A stretch of DNA of 42,890 nt from Bacillota bacterium. GTDB taxonomy: Bacteria; Bacillota; Limnochordia; Darwinibacteriales; Darwinibacteriaceae. The notes below the pieces were generated by a model, which saw only the letters and a program-made list of their open reading frames with translations, searched no databases and was not told the origin of the DNA. This document shows positions 25,405 through 33,296 of the stretch, one piece after another. The position numbers were made by a program, and so were the translations under genes. Location: contig JAAZLY010000166.1 in NCBI GenBank assembly GCA_012799115.1, forward strand, positions 1 through 42,890, in the 5' to 3' direction. Positions within the stretch are counted from its first letter, which is position 1. Each line of letters begins with the position of its first letter.

Positions 25405-25721
25405 AGGCCACTGGCCTCCCTGTCTTGCTTCGATTCTTCAACAACAATCCAGTTACCACGGAGTAAAGCAACCTTACTCACATAGTGGGAAATGGTCGGA
25501 TTCACAATCCACATGATAGCTAGAACTAGAACCAGTTTGACAATATTGACGACCCCATCCACTAAGAACAGCAAGCCCAAAACGATAGAAAGCAGACCCA
25601 ATGTATCCCCAAGGGATACAGCATGAATCCGACAATAGGCGTCTGGCATACGTGTTAGACCATAACTGGTTAAAGCAAAAAATAGGATACCAACAAAGAA
25701 TAGAACAAAGCCTATGGACAC
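25401..25721 (-). CDS. mrpG: Mrp antiporter subunit G
   Basis: The 106-residue protein has three helices and the MrpG/MnhG signature GLTRMPDAYCRIHAVSLGDTLG (MPDAYCRIHA core). The start is GTG 25721, which overlaps the mrpF stop by one base (TAGTG) and has AAGGAG/GGGG upstream. An open frame continues 43 codons further upstream, but that part lies inside mrpF and has no membrane character. Confidence 0.92.
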   Translation of the reverse strand: MSIGFVLFFVGILFFALTSYGLTRMPDAYCRIHAVSLGDTLGLLSIVLGLLFLVDGVVNIVKLVLVLAIMWIVNPTISHYVSKVALLRGNWIVVEESKQDREASGL

Positions 25722-26050
25722 TATTTCCCCACTCTCCTTACAGTGAAGTGCACGAGTTGCTCTGGCCTGTGCTCGATATCGGCTGTCAAGATATCGGCAT
25801 CTTCCGGTAACAGCGAGCGCAGAAGAGCCAAGATCCCCACAAAACCGCAAAGTGCAAGAACAATGGCAACATCGATGTACCCCAAATTGTCACTGGAATA
25901 GGCCAAGAGTAAAATGATGGCTAATCCCTTCGTGGTAATAGCCGACGACGCCAAGATGCGATCCACTGCTGTTGGACCAATCACTGCACGAACAAAATCC
26001 ACTAAGGCCATGACGCCAAGGATTATAATGATAGCTAAAGATATACTCAC
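25721..26050 (-). CDS. mrpF: Mrp antiporter subunit F
   Basis: The 109-residue protein has three helices and the family motif GPTAVDRILASSAITTKG (GPTAVDRI core), with the conserved Asp. The C-terminal 20 residues form an acidic/basic tail longer than usual (MrpF is often about 90 residues). GTG 26050 overlaps the mrpE stop (GTGA). Confidence 0.92.
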   Translation of the reverse strand: MSISLAIIIILGVMALVDFVRAVIGPTAVDRILASSAITTKGLAIILLLAYSSDNLGYIDVAIVLALCGFVGILALLRSLLPEDADILTADIEHRPEQLVHFTVRRVGK

Positions 26051-26538
26051 TTAACTTTACTCCCTTCTAGAGCCTGAATGCGCCGAACCAAGAGTCCGTC
26101 AGCCAAGCCCTCTCGTAGAGATCTTGTAATACTATGCACCATAAACACACCAGTATCAGGGTTCACATCAATCGTTACAGTACCAGGAGTAAGGGTGATA
26201 GAATTAGCCAAAATCACTCTTCCCCAGGACGTGGTCAAATCTGGCCGGAACGTGACCACCCCTGATTCAAGTTCCCGTCTATTGAACAGGATTGTCCTTG
26301 CAACTACATAGTTGCCTACGATGATCTCCCAGAAGAGAGCTAGACCAAAACCTACAGTGGCCGGAAATCTCCTTATGAGTGATTGGCTCGGTAGTAAATC
26401 AGAAACATCACGCCAAAACCAGGTCACCAAACCTGCTAGTACGATACCCGTAATAATATGCTGCGCATCATACTCCGAAGAGAGTAAGAGCCAGAATAAG
26501 AGTAGTGCAATAAAAAGAACTATCTGACGTTTATACAT
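26047..26538 (-). CDS. mrpE: Mrp antiporter subunit E, first gene of operon
   Basis: The 163-residue protein has two N-terminal helices (about 5-45), then the soluble domain with RPDLTTSWGRVILANSITLTPGT, read here as ANSITLTPGTVTID, and the conserved VHSITR. These are hallmarks of MrpE/MnhE/MbhA. The start is ATG 26538, supported by GGAGGTAGAGG; two upstream in-frame ATGs lack sites. It has a clear promoter 40 bp upstream and overlaps mrpF. Confidence 0.92.
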   Translation of the reverse strand: MYKRQIVLFIALLLFWLLLSSEYDAQHIITGIVLAGLVTWFWRDVSDLLPSQSLIRRFPATVGFGLALFWEIIVGNYVVARTILFNRRELESGVVTFRPDLTTSWGRVILANSITLTPGTVTIDVNPDTGVFMVHSITRSLREGLADGLLVRRIQALEGSKVK

Positions 26539-26578
26539 TTCCTCTACCTCCATATCGATAGGGCCTGTGTCCACAATC

Positions 26579-26607
26579 ACTATATCGTTTTGTTAAAATG
26601 TGATCAA
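26579..26607 (-). promoter_or_regulatory. Promoter of the Mrp-like operon
   Basis: On the minus strand TTGATC (26607-26602) and TATAGT (26584-26579) are separated by exactly 17 bp. The start would be near 26572, about 34 nt before the mrpE ATG. Confidence 0.7.
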
Positions 26608-26661
26608 GTAAAATCATAGTGAACATAGGGATTTGCATCACAAACTCTCCGTTTATCGCCC

Positions 26662-26713
26662 ATTCCTGCCGGTTTCCGGGTCAACCTCCTATGCAGGAGC
26701 GGCTGACAGGAAT
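26662..26713 (+). promoter_or_regulatory. Possible three-way-junction leader element upstream of the C69 hydrolase
   Basis: ATTCCTG (26662-26668) pairs with CAGGAAT (26707-26713) around two small hairpins: CCGG-TTT-CCGG (26669-26679) and CTCCT-ATGC-AGGAG (26686-26699), the latter with a perfect 5-bp stem. It fits a three-way junction about 50 nt long, 57 nt before the start codon. I cannot match it to a riboswitch class that I know. The region 26714-26760 also has a direct repeat TCTGAGGGA (26736-26744, 26752-26760) ending at the ribosome site. Confidence 0.35.
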
Positions 26714-26769
26714 ACTATGTGTAAAAGAGAAGTAGTCTGAGGGACTTAGTCTCTGAGGGAGGAATATTG

Positions 26770-28080
26770 ATGTGTGATACTATGGTCGCTTTAGGCAATA
26801 CCACAAAGGATGGGAATGTGATTTTTGCCAAGAACAGTGATCGCCAACCCAACGAGCCGCTACTCATGGTAAGGGTACCGCGCCAAACACATGTAGAAGG
26901 TGCGCGGCTCAAGTGCACCTATATTACGATTGATCAAGCCAGGGAAACCTATGATGTGCTACTTTTCAAACCTTCCTGGATGTGGGGTGCCGAAATGGGT
27001 GCCAATGAGTTTGGCCTGAACATCGGTAATGAAGCGGTGTTCACCAAAGTCAAACAAGGGCCCCCTAGTCTCCTGGGCATGGACTTAGTGCGCCTTGCTC
27101 TAGAGCGGTGCAAGACCAGCACCGAGGCCCTCCACCTGATCACCGATCTCTTGGCCCAACATGGCCAAGGCGGAAATTGCGGTTATGAGAAGAACTTTGT
27201 CTATCACAACTCATTCCTGATTGCGGATCGCACTTCTGCTTGGGTGCTCGAGACGGCCGGTCCCTATTGGGTCGCTGAAAGAGTAAAAGACGTGAGGGCG
27301 ATCTCGAATCGACTGAGCATCGGAAAGGACTTTGATTTGGCCCATCCGGAAGTCGTGGACTATGCCGTATCCAGACGATGGTGCAAGTCGGCTGAAGACT
27401 TCGACTTTGCACGCTGTTACTCTAATCCTCTAATCACTAGATTCAGCGGTTCAGAAAGCAGGCAGAGCATTTGCTCCACACGACTCGAGAAGGAAAAGGG
27501 GCAGATCACGGTCCAAACCATGATGGACATTCTTCGTTCCCATGAGGAAAAGGCTAACAGCAAGGGCGTTTTCACCCGGTCTTCCCTCGGTAGTGTATGT
27601 ATGCACGGAGGCGGGCTCGTAGGCGATCATACTACAGGGAGTTATGTCGCCTCGCTGGGTAAACCCTTTGATAGCTACTGGATCACCGGAAGTTCGACAC
27701 CATGCATTTCGATCTTTAAGCCTTATTGGATGACAGAAAACGATATTGTCTTTGGTGAAGATCAGGAAGAAGAGGCACTGGAATACTGGACCTTCAGGGA
27801 AGAGTTTCATCGACTCGTCCTGCAGAATAAGGTCTTCGAACTAAAAAGGCACCTTGCGAAAGGTGCTGAACTAGAAAAGCAAAGCCTGGCGGACATAGCC
27901 TCTCTAGATGCGAATACAGATCCACAAGTATTAGGGACCATCATGACCAGGGCATGGCAAGCTGAACAGAAACTCATGGAGGCCACAATAAACAGAAGTC
28001 GGCCCAATGCCGGCAACTTCAGGGGAAGTCCTAGGTTCAGACGTTACTGGCAAAATCAGACCCAAAGACTAGGTTTATAG
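26770..28080 (+). CDS. Secernin-like Ntn-hydrolase (peptidase C69 / acyltransferase family)
   Basis: The 436-residue protein starts Met-Cys-Asp-Thr, so removal of Met exposes Cys2 as an N-terminal nucleophile, the mark of the C69 dipeptidase/secernin/penicillin-V-acylase group. Further motifs are FAKNSDRQPNE (secernin signature), WMWGAEMGANEFGLNIGNEAV and SAWVLETAGPYWVAERV. The C-terminal quarter (about 330-436) is helical and charged. The start is ATG 26770, with GGGAGG 7 nt upstream; a TTG one codon earlier would bury the nucleophile and is unlikely. No signal peptide is visible, so it should be cytosolic. Substrate is unknown (dipeptides or amide bonds). It overlaps convergent aroB by 6 bp. 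Confidence 0.87.
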   Translation: MCDTMVALGNTTKDGNVIFAKNSDRQPNEPLLMVRVPRQTHVEGARLKCTYITIDQARETYDVLLFKPSWMWGAEMGANEFGLNIGNEAVFTKVKQGPPSLLGMDLVRLALERCKTSTEALHLITDLLAQHGQGGNCGYEKNFVYHNSFLIADRTSAWVLETAGPYWVAERVKDVRAISNRLSIGKDFDLAHPEVVDYAVSRRWCKSAEDFDFARCYSNPLITRFSGSESRQSICSTRLEKEKGQITVQTMMDILRSHEEKANSKGVFTRSSLGSVCMHGGGLVGDHTTGSYVASLGKPFDSYWITGSSTPCISIFKPYWMTENDIVFGEDQEEEALEYWTFREEFHRLVLQNKVFELKRHLAKGAELEKQSLADIASLDANTDPQVLGTIMTRAWQAEQKLMEATINRSRPNAGNFRGSPRFRRYWQNQTQRLGL

Positions 28081-29148
28081 GCATTCTAGGAGGCTTTGAG
28101 CCTCCTTGTTTGTGAGGAGTACTTCCCGCGTCTGTCCGGCCCCTATCGGCAGAACAAAGGCGATTTTTCCATCTCGATTTTTCTTATCCTTGCCCATCAT
28201 GAACACCATATTGCTAAGCAAGCTGTGCTCGAGCTTAAACTCGAGCTCGACCTCTGATCCGAGTCTCTGGATCAGATCCAAAATCTCGCTACAATCGTCA
28301 TGACCCAAAAGGCCCAACTTACGCGCCATCTCAGCTTCTAGATACATACCAATCAAGACGGCTTCACCGTGAGTATACGTCCCATACTTGGTGACAGCCT
28401 CCAAGGCATGGGCGACAGTGTGTCCATAGTTCAGGACTCTTCGTAAACCAGCCTCTCTCTCATCTGCAGCCACAATCTCCGCCTTAATCCCACAGCAACG
28501 CGTAACAATCCGTTCAAGCACCTGATCCTCCAGGGCAAGAATGGCTCCTAGGTGCTCTTGAAGATAGGTCAGAAACTCATAGTCGGCGATGACCCCATAC
28601 TTCATCACTTCAGCGAGACCACTGATGAGTTGCCTATGGGGCAGAGTTCGTAGGGTGGTCGTGTCGATAACGACGACTTCCGGCTGATAGAAACTACCCA
28701 CTGCGTTTTTCCCCTGGGGCATGTTCACTGCGGTTTTTCCACCCACCGAACTGTCCACTTGGGCTAACAAGGTGGTAGGCACCTGTGCGTAGGCAATCCC
28801 CCGCATGTAGATCGATGCGCAAAATCCTGCCACATCGCCAACAACACCGCCTCCCAGGGCAATGATTCCAGAGCTCCTGGTCACGCCTAGATTCAGCATG
28901 CTCTCGATCGTCTCTTCCACTCTCGTCAGGGTCTTTGTATCCTCCCCAGCTGGAAGAACGATTCGGTACATGGTAGAGTCCTTCCACTCTCCTATCAGCC
29001 TTTCACCGTAGAGACGATCCACTATATCGTCTGTAATTAATACCCACGTGTCTCTCGAGGCTAGATACGAAGACAAAGTTTGTAGCAATCCTTGACCAAC
29101 ATAGATCGAATAACTACGAGTTCCTAAATCGATGCCTAAGGTCTCCAT
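28075..29148 (-). CDS. aroB: 3-dehydroquinate synthase
   Basis: AroB converts DAHP to 3-dehydroquinate, shikimate pathway step 2, using NAD and a divalent metal. The 357-residue protein has GGGVVGDVAGF, VPTTLLAQVDSSVGGK, NAVGSFYQP, GLAEVMKYGVI with the metal Glu, and RRVLNYGHTVAHALE plus THGEAV with the metal histidines. The start is placed at ATG 29148 (METLGIDLG), which matches the family length; the ribosome site is weak (GGTGGTGAG). GTG 29163 and 29160 are alternatives. It lies 19 nt after the aroA stop, so both are co-transcribed as aroA-aroB. Confidence 0.95.
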   Translation of the reverse strand: METLGIDLGTRSYSIYVGQGLLQTLSSYLASRDTWVLITDDIVDRLYGERLIGEWKDSTMYRIVLPAGEDTKTLTRVEETIESMLNLGVTRSSGIIALGGGVVGDVAGFCASIYMRGIAYAQVPTTLLAQVDSSVGGKTAVNMPQGKNAVGSFYQPEVVVIDTTTLRTLPHRQLISGLAEVMKYGVIADYEFLTYLQEHLGAILALEDQVLERIVTRCCGIKAEIVAADEREAGLRRVLNYGHTVAHALEAVTKYGTYTHGEAVLIGMYLEAEMARKLGLLGHDDCSEILDLIQRLGSEVELEFKLEHSLLSNMVFMMGKDKKNRDGKIAFVLPIGAGQTREVLLTNKEAQSLLECL

Positions 29149-29167
29149 GATCCAACTCACCACCCAT

Positions 29168-30445
29168 CTACTTGGTAATCGTACTGAGAAGACGACCAAA
29201 CCCGGGAAAGGACACATTTACGCACTGGCTATCACTGATGCGTACCGGTTCTCGGGCAAAAAGGCCGGCGATGGCCAATGCCATGGCCATACGATGATCC
29301 CCATAACTAGTAACTTCGCCGCCGAGAATCTCACTTTTCCCCTCTACAACAAGTCCATCAGAGAGCTCATGAACGGGAACACCCAGCTTGCTCAGCTCGG
29401 TGAATAAAGCACGAATCCGATTCGATTCCTTGACACGCAGTTCCTCAGCTCCAGTGATGGTCGTAACCCCATGGGCCCTACTTGCTACAACCGCTAGAAT
29501 CGGAATTTCATCCACCAGCCTTGGAACTAGATCGGACGTAATGCTCGTTCCCTTGAGCTCGCCCCCGCGAACGATTAGATCTCCAAACAACTCACCGTTT
29601 TGATTCGTTAGATTCTCACACTCGATCCTGGCTCCCATCCTATGCAGAACATCTAAAATGCCCGTCCGGGTTGGATTTAGACCTACATTCTCCACGACCA
29701 AGTGCGATCCAGGTAAGGCTGCTGCCGCGGCCACAAGAAAAGCAGCTGATGAGATATCCCCTGGAATTTGGATATCCCTCGCTTCAAGGCTAGAGTGGGC
29801 TATCCGCACCCTACTTTCCTCCGATTGGATCTGAGCCCCTAAGAATTCAAGCATCAGCTCTGTATGATTACGGGCTGGAAGTTTTTCCTCTACACTCGTC
29901 TCACCTTCGGCATATAAACCCGCCAACAAGATGGCGGACTTCACTTGAGCGCTAGGAACAGGAAGGGTATAGTCTATACCGTGAAGATTTCCTCCCTGAA
30001 TCTCCAAAGGAGCAAGATCCAGACCATCTCTCCCTTCCACGTGCGCTCCCATCTTCCTCAGGGGTATGGCAATCCGGTCCATGGGTCTTGCTCTAATGGA
30101 TTGATCTCCTGTAACGGTTGAGGGAAAGTCCTGCCCCGCAAGAATGCCGCTCATGAGCCTCATCGTCGTTCCGGAGTTACCGCAATCAAGGGGCAGCCGA
30201 GGTTCTTGCAGACCATAGAGCCCCCTTCCATGAACGACAAGTTGGGAACCGCGTTCCTCTATTTCCACTCCCATCTGCCGAAAACACCGAATCGTACTTA
30301 AACAATCCTCACCTGGTAAGAAGCCGTTGATTGTAGCTTGTCCTTGGCTGATGGCCAGTAGCATCACCGCTCTGTGCGAAATGGATTTGTCCCCAGGAAC
30401 ACAAACTCGCCCCTCTAGTTTATGAGCTCTACGTACTTCTAGCAT
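29168..30445 (-). CDS. aroA: 3-phosphoshikimate 1-carboxyvinyltransferase (EPSP synthase)
   Basis: AroA adds enolpyruvyl from PEP to shikimate-3-phosphate, shikimate pathway step 6. The 425-residue protein has GDKSISHRAVML (substrate Lys and Arg), LDCGNSGTTMRLMSG (PEP-binding loop), PVPSAQVKSA, DEIPILAV with the catalytic Asp, ELRVKESNR and GDHRMAMA. ATG 30454 directly abuts AGGAG and is too close; ATG 30445 (9-nt spacing, MLEVRRAHKL) is chosen. Loop residues NSGTTMR have a Gly position like class II-type enzymes, but I cannot assign glyphosate sensitivity. No clear promoter is seen in the divergent gap, which is occupied by the FMN riboswitch on the other strand. Confidence 0.95.
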   Translation of the reverse strand: MLEVRRAHKLEGRVCVPGDKSISHRAVMLLAISQGQATINGFLPGEDCLSTIRCFRQMGVEIEERGSQLVVHGRGLYGLQEPRLPLDCGNSGTTMRLMSGILAGQDFPSTVTGDQSIRARPMDRIAIPLRKMGAHVEGRDGLDLAPLEIQGGNLHGIDYTLPVPSAQVKSAILLAGLYAEGETSVEEKLPARNHTELMLEFLGAQIQSEESRVRIAHSSLEARDIQIPGDISSAAFLVAAAAALPGSHLVVENVGLNPTRTGILDVLHRMGARIECENLTNQNGELFGDLIVRGGELKGTSITSDLVPRLVDEIPILAVVASRAHGVTTITGAEELRVKESNRIRALFTELSKLGVPVHELSDGLVVEGKSEILGGEVTSYGDHRMAMALAIAGLFAREPVRISDSQCVNVSFPGFGRLLSTITK

Positions 30446-30519
30446 TTTGATCATCTCCTACTTAACCCTAGCCCTGACAGACATTTCCCACTCATTTCGC
30501 TCGAAGTTGACCGTTCTCC

Positions 30520-30548
30520 TTGACGACCATTTGTTGCTCGGCTATAAT
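30520..30548 (+). promoter_or_regulatory. Promoter of the FMN riboswitch transcript
   Basis: TTGACG (30520-30525) and TATAAT (30543-30548) are 17 bp apart, near-consensus for the housekeeping sigma factor. The start near 30555 lies about 15 nt before the riboswitch. Confidence 0.85.
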
Positions 30549-30569
30549 AAGGGTGAAAACTGCATAAGG

Positions 30570-30687
30570 AATTCTTCGGGGCGGGGTGAGATTCCCCACC
30601 GGCGGTCATAGTCCGCGAGCAGCCAACCTGGTTGTTGATTTGGTGAAATTCCAAAACCGACAGTATAGTCTGGATGGGAGAAGAACA
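30570..30687 (+). ncRNA. FMN riboswitch (RFN element)
   Basis: This is a complete aptamer read from conserved blocks: TTCTTCGGGGCGGGGTGAG at the 5' side, ATTCCCCACCGGCGGT, a GTCCGCGAGC stretch, GATTTGGTGAAATTCC, ACCGACAGTATAGTCTGGAT and GGGAGAAG at the 3' end. P1 is TTCTTC (30572-30577) with GAAGAA (30680-30685). The order and spacing of blocks agree with the six-stem RFN fold. A terminator follows, so the expected mode is transcription attenuation: FMN binding lowers expression of the downstream gene. The gap 30446-30808 (363 bp) holds only this promoter, riboswitch, terminator and ribosome site. Confidence 0.97.
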
Positions 30688-30728
30688 GTCAGAGAGTGTA
30701 TTCTGTCTGTAGTTTGTAAATGTATGCC

Positions 30729-30764
30729 AAAGGCAGCCTGAAGAATTTTAGGCTGCTTTTTTTC
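30729..30764 (+). terminator. Intrinsic terminator, expression platform of the FMN riboswitch
   Basis: GCAGCCT (30733-30739) and AGGCTGC (30750-30756) form a stem followed by seven Ts (30757-30763). It lies 42 nt after the aptamer and 45 nt before the solute-binding protein gene, with no obvious second promoter in between. Confidence 0.9.
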
Positions 30765-30808
30765 TATATTGGTCGAGACTTTAGTACATTTTGGAAGGAG
30801 TTCATCGT

Positions 30809-32080
30809 ATGAACAAAAAGCAAATTCTTTCTCTGATCGTCATCACACTTGTGGTAGGACTAGGTCTAGCGGGGGCTACTGTTCAAGCTCAAGTTACCAC
30901 AATCAATTACTGGCACTACCTTAGCGGCGACAATGCTCTGATTCATGAACAGATGATCGAAGAGTTCAACGCCCAGCATCCCCACATCCAAGTTGAGGTC
31001 CTATACGCTGGAAATCAGTTTGTGGCCCGAGACAAGCTCCTCGCGGCAGTGGCCGGTGGTGCAGCTCCAGACGTTGCCTTAGTAGACCAGTTTTGGCCTC
31101 CGCTAATGGTTTCTACTGGTGCACTCGTTCCCCTGAGTCATTTCATAGATGCCGAAGAGTACCTCAGTGACTTTAGCCAAGTATCCAAAGACACTGTCAC
31201 AGTCCAGGGGGAGGCATGGACGGTACCTTTTTCCCTCAGTAACCAAATCCTCCTGTATAACAAGGATAAGTTCAGAGAGGTCGGTTTGGATCCAGAAGCA
31301 CCGCCCGCAACCTGGGACGAACTCCTTGAGTATGCGGTCGCACTCACCCGAGATATCAATGGTGATGGACGAACCGACGAATGGGGCTTAAACTTCACAA
31401 CGAGAGCGAATATGGGCTCTATGTATGCCTTCATTACCTTCATGTGGCAGGCCGGAGGCGAGCTCTATAGTGAAGACTACAGCGAAGCGGTGTTTAATGA
31501 TGAAGCAGCTCGTGAAGCCGCCCAATTCTGGCTCGACCTCGCCCATAAACACAAGGTACTATCACTTTCGCCTCCAACGGATGGATTTGAGACTGGGCGC
31601 ATTGCCATGCAATACTCAAGCACTTCATCGATTGCAGCCACCAAGAACAGGGTCGATTTCGACTTGGGTGTAGCGCCCCTCCCGGCCTACAAGAATCAAG
31701 TGACCGGTGTCGGTGGTAGTAGCCTAGCCATTTTCAAGACCACGCCCACGAAAGAACAGGCCGCCTGGGAGTTTGTTAGCTGGATGGCGAGTGCCGAGAA
31801 CAATCTAGCCTGGAGTATGAAGACTGGGTATATCCCCCTTAGACTATCTGTACGAGAATCCGCTAGCTACCAGCAGTACCTGGCCGATGAACCCCACATG
31901 CAGGTTGTTATGGAACAGTTTGACTACGCTAGAGCCCGGCCCAATACAGTAAGTTATGCCGATCTATCTCGAATTTTGGGAGTGGCGGTAGAGGAAGCCC
32001 TCTACGGCAACAGCGACCCCGGACCCATTCTAGACAATGCTGTAAAAGAAGCAAACATCTATATTAGAGAACTCGACTAA
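30809..32080 (+). CDS. Family 1 extracellular solute-binding protein under FMN riboswitch control
   Basis: This is a secreted substrate-binding subunit of a carbohydrate-type (UgpB/MalE-like) ABC importer, 423 residues. A signal peptide (hydrophobic core about 8-22, cleavage near VQA at 27) lacks a lipobox, so the protein would be free in a periplasm or need another anchor. Family features are INYWHYLSGDNA, EEFNAQHPHIQVEV, GGAAPDVALVDQFW, VPFSLSNQILLYNKDKF, PPATWDELLEYA, EFVSWMAS and the late TGYIPLR. ATG 30809 has GGAAGGAG 8 nt upstream. No permease or ATPase gene lies nearby; the next gene is a convergent MFS transporter. The FMN riboswitch and terminator directly upstream imply repression by FMN, unusual for this family. 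Ligand is unknown. Confidence 0.9.
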   Translation: MNKKQILSLIVITLVVGLGLAGATVQAQVTTINYWHYLSGDNALIHEQMIEEFNAQHPHIQVEVLYAGNQFVARDKLLAAVAGGAAPDVALVDQFWPPLMVSTGALVPLSHFIDAEEYLSDFSQVSKDTVTVQGEAWTVPFSLSNQILLYNKDKFREVGLDPEAPPATWDELLEYAVALTRDINGDGRTDEWGLNFTTRANMGSMYAFITFMWQAGGELYSEDYSEAVFNDEAAREAAQFWLDLAHKHKVLSLSPPTDGFETGRIAMQYSSTSSIAATKNRVDFDLGVAPLPAYKNQVTGVGGSSLAIFKTTPTKEQAAWEFVSWMASAENNLAWSMKTGYIPLRLSVRESASYQQYLADEPHMQVVMEQFDYARARPNTVSYADLSRILGVAVEEALYGNSDPGPILDNAVKEANIYIRELD

Positions 32081-32089
32081 AATACTCCG

Positions 32090-32117
32090 AAGGCTCAGGT
32101 AACTAAACCTGAGCCTT
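32090..32117. terminator. Shared hairpin between the solute-binding protein and MFS genes
   Basis: AAGGCTCAGGT (32090-32100) and ACCTGAGCCTT (32107-32117) form a perfect 11-bp stem with a 6-nt loop. The MFS stop codon (32103-32105) lies in the loop. U tracts are weak on both sides (CCTCTCTT plus strand; GTATTTT after CGGA on the minus strand), so termination efficiency is uncertain. Confidence 0.6.
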
Positions 32118-33266
32118 CCTCTCTTCAAACCTTTCTGGGTTGTAGCGTCGATAGAAGAGTAACCCCAGACCATTAATGAGCGCTACCACGATCCAAAGCA
32201 GACTATAGGAATAGGCTGCCAGCCATGACAAGCAAATGGAGCCTAACACTATGCCGAGGTCGAAGGCATTACTAAAGAAGGCCAGATCATTGGAAGCATC
32301 AACGGCGTTAATGCTAGCCCCTGGGACCATAGCCATGAGCACTGTATTGACGAAACCAAAACCCACACCGATAAGTATAGCCGCTACAATCAGGATGGTC
32401 ATCCCATTTAGCATACTCAATAGCAAAAGCCCTGCAATCAGTAGACAAAACCCCGGCACAATCAGGGCACTACGCCCAAATCGATCCGAAAGGTAGCCGC
32501 TTATGCCGCCACTAATGGTATAGGTAAGGGCAAACAAGCCAAAGAACAGACTGGGATTGGAGATCCCCACTTCATTGGCATGTAGGGTGAGGATGGATGA
32601 AGTCGCCCCCATCAGCGAAGCAGATAGGAACATCGTGCCAGACAAAACCAAAAGATTACGGTTCTTCCAGGGAGAGTGGGGTTGGTACTTTCTACCCATG
32701 CCCACGCCTGTGAGCCCACCTTTACCTTCCACAAAAAAGCTCAAGACCATGGCCAAGGCTACAACAACCATGCCACCCCAAAAGAGGACAGAGTAACCTG
32801 CACGTTCTGCAAGGAAGCTACCTAGAAGAGGACCGACCATCATCCCCAGACCGATCATAGCCGCAAAAATTCCAAAGAAGAATCCGCGGTTATCAGTGCG
32901 GGTATTGTCTGAAAGCAACCCCTGCGCTCCCGCAACAAACCCTGCAAGCCCGACACTCTGCAAGAGGCGCACTAGGGCCAGAAAACCGAAGCCCAGGAAG
33001 GGTTGATACAGAACCATCACTAAAGTGGCGATGACAAGACCGATCCGCAGAACCAATACATTCGACCGGCGCGTTGCCAAGGTACCAAAAAACACCTTAA
33101 AGCCGATGGAACCAAGGGACAAAAGACCCACAATCGCTCCAACTACGACTTCGCTACCACCCAGCCCTGTGATGTACAGGGGTAGGGTAGGCACAAACAT
33201 TTGATTCATTGTGTGATACAGAAATGTGATCATCAGGACTAGTGTTACATCTTTGAGTCTTCCCAT
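32103..33266 (-). CDS. Major facilitator superfamily transporter
   Basis: The 387-residue protein has about 12 membrane helices. The loop between helices 2 and 3 has FFGTLATRRSN, a degenerate form of the MFS motif A, and a fuller GYLSDRFGRSALI copy lies between helices 8 and 9. ARLLQSVGLAGFVAGAQ-like residues (RLLQSVGLAGFVAG) form the helix 4 stretch. It resembles the drug efflux/sugar exporter branch, but the substrate cannot be told. ATG 33266 has GGAGAGG upstream. It lies 30 nt after the hemolysin-III family gene and is likely co-transcribed. Riboflavin transport is conceivable because of the nearby FMN riboswitch, but it is on the opposite strand and not under its control. Confidence 0.85.
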   Translation of the reverse strand: MGRLKDVTLVLMITFLYHTMNQMFVPTLPLYITGLGGSEVVVGAIVGLLSLGSIGFKVFFGTLATRRSNVLVLRIGLVIATLVMVLYQPFLGFGFLALVRLLQSVGLAGFVAGAQGLLSDNTRTDNRGFFFGIFAAMIGLGMMVGPLLGSFLAERAGYSVLFWGGMVVVALAMVLSFFVEGKGGLTGVGMGRKYQPHSPWKNRNLLVLSGTMFLSASLMGATSSILTLHANEVGISNPSLFFGLFALTYTISGGISGYLSDRFGRSALIVPGFCLLIAGLLLLSMLNGMTILIVAAILIGVGFGFVNTVLMAMVPGASINAVDASNDLAFFSNAFDLGIVLGSICLSWLAAYSYSLLWIVVALINGLGLLFYRRYNPERFEERKAQV

Positions 33267-33296
33267 TTTCCTCTCCGCTCTAACTCCCTTTGTCTC

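Noticed and set aside
30446..30519. Promoter for aroA-aroB
   Set aside because: No hexamer pair with sensible spacing was found on the minus strand in the divergent gap.
32103..33266. MFS transporter as part of the FMN regulon
   Set aside because: It is on the opposite strand and convergent to the riboswitch unit, so the riboswitch cannot control it in cis.
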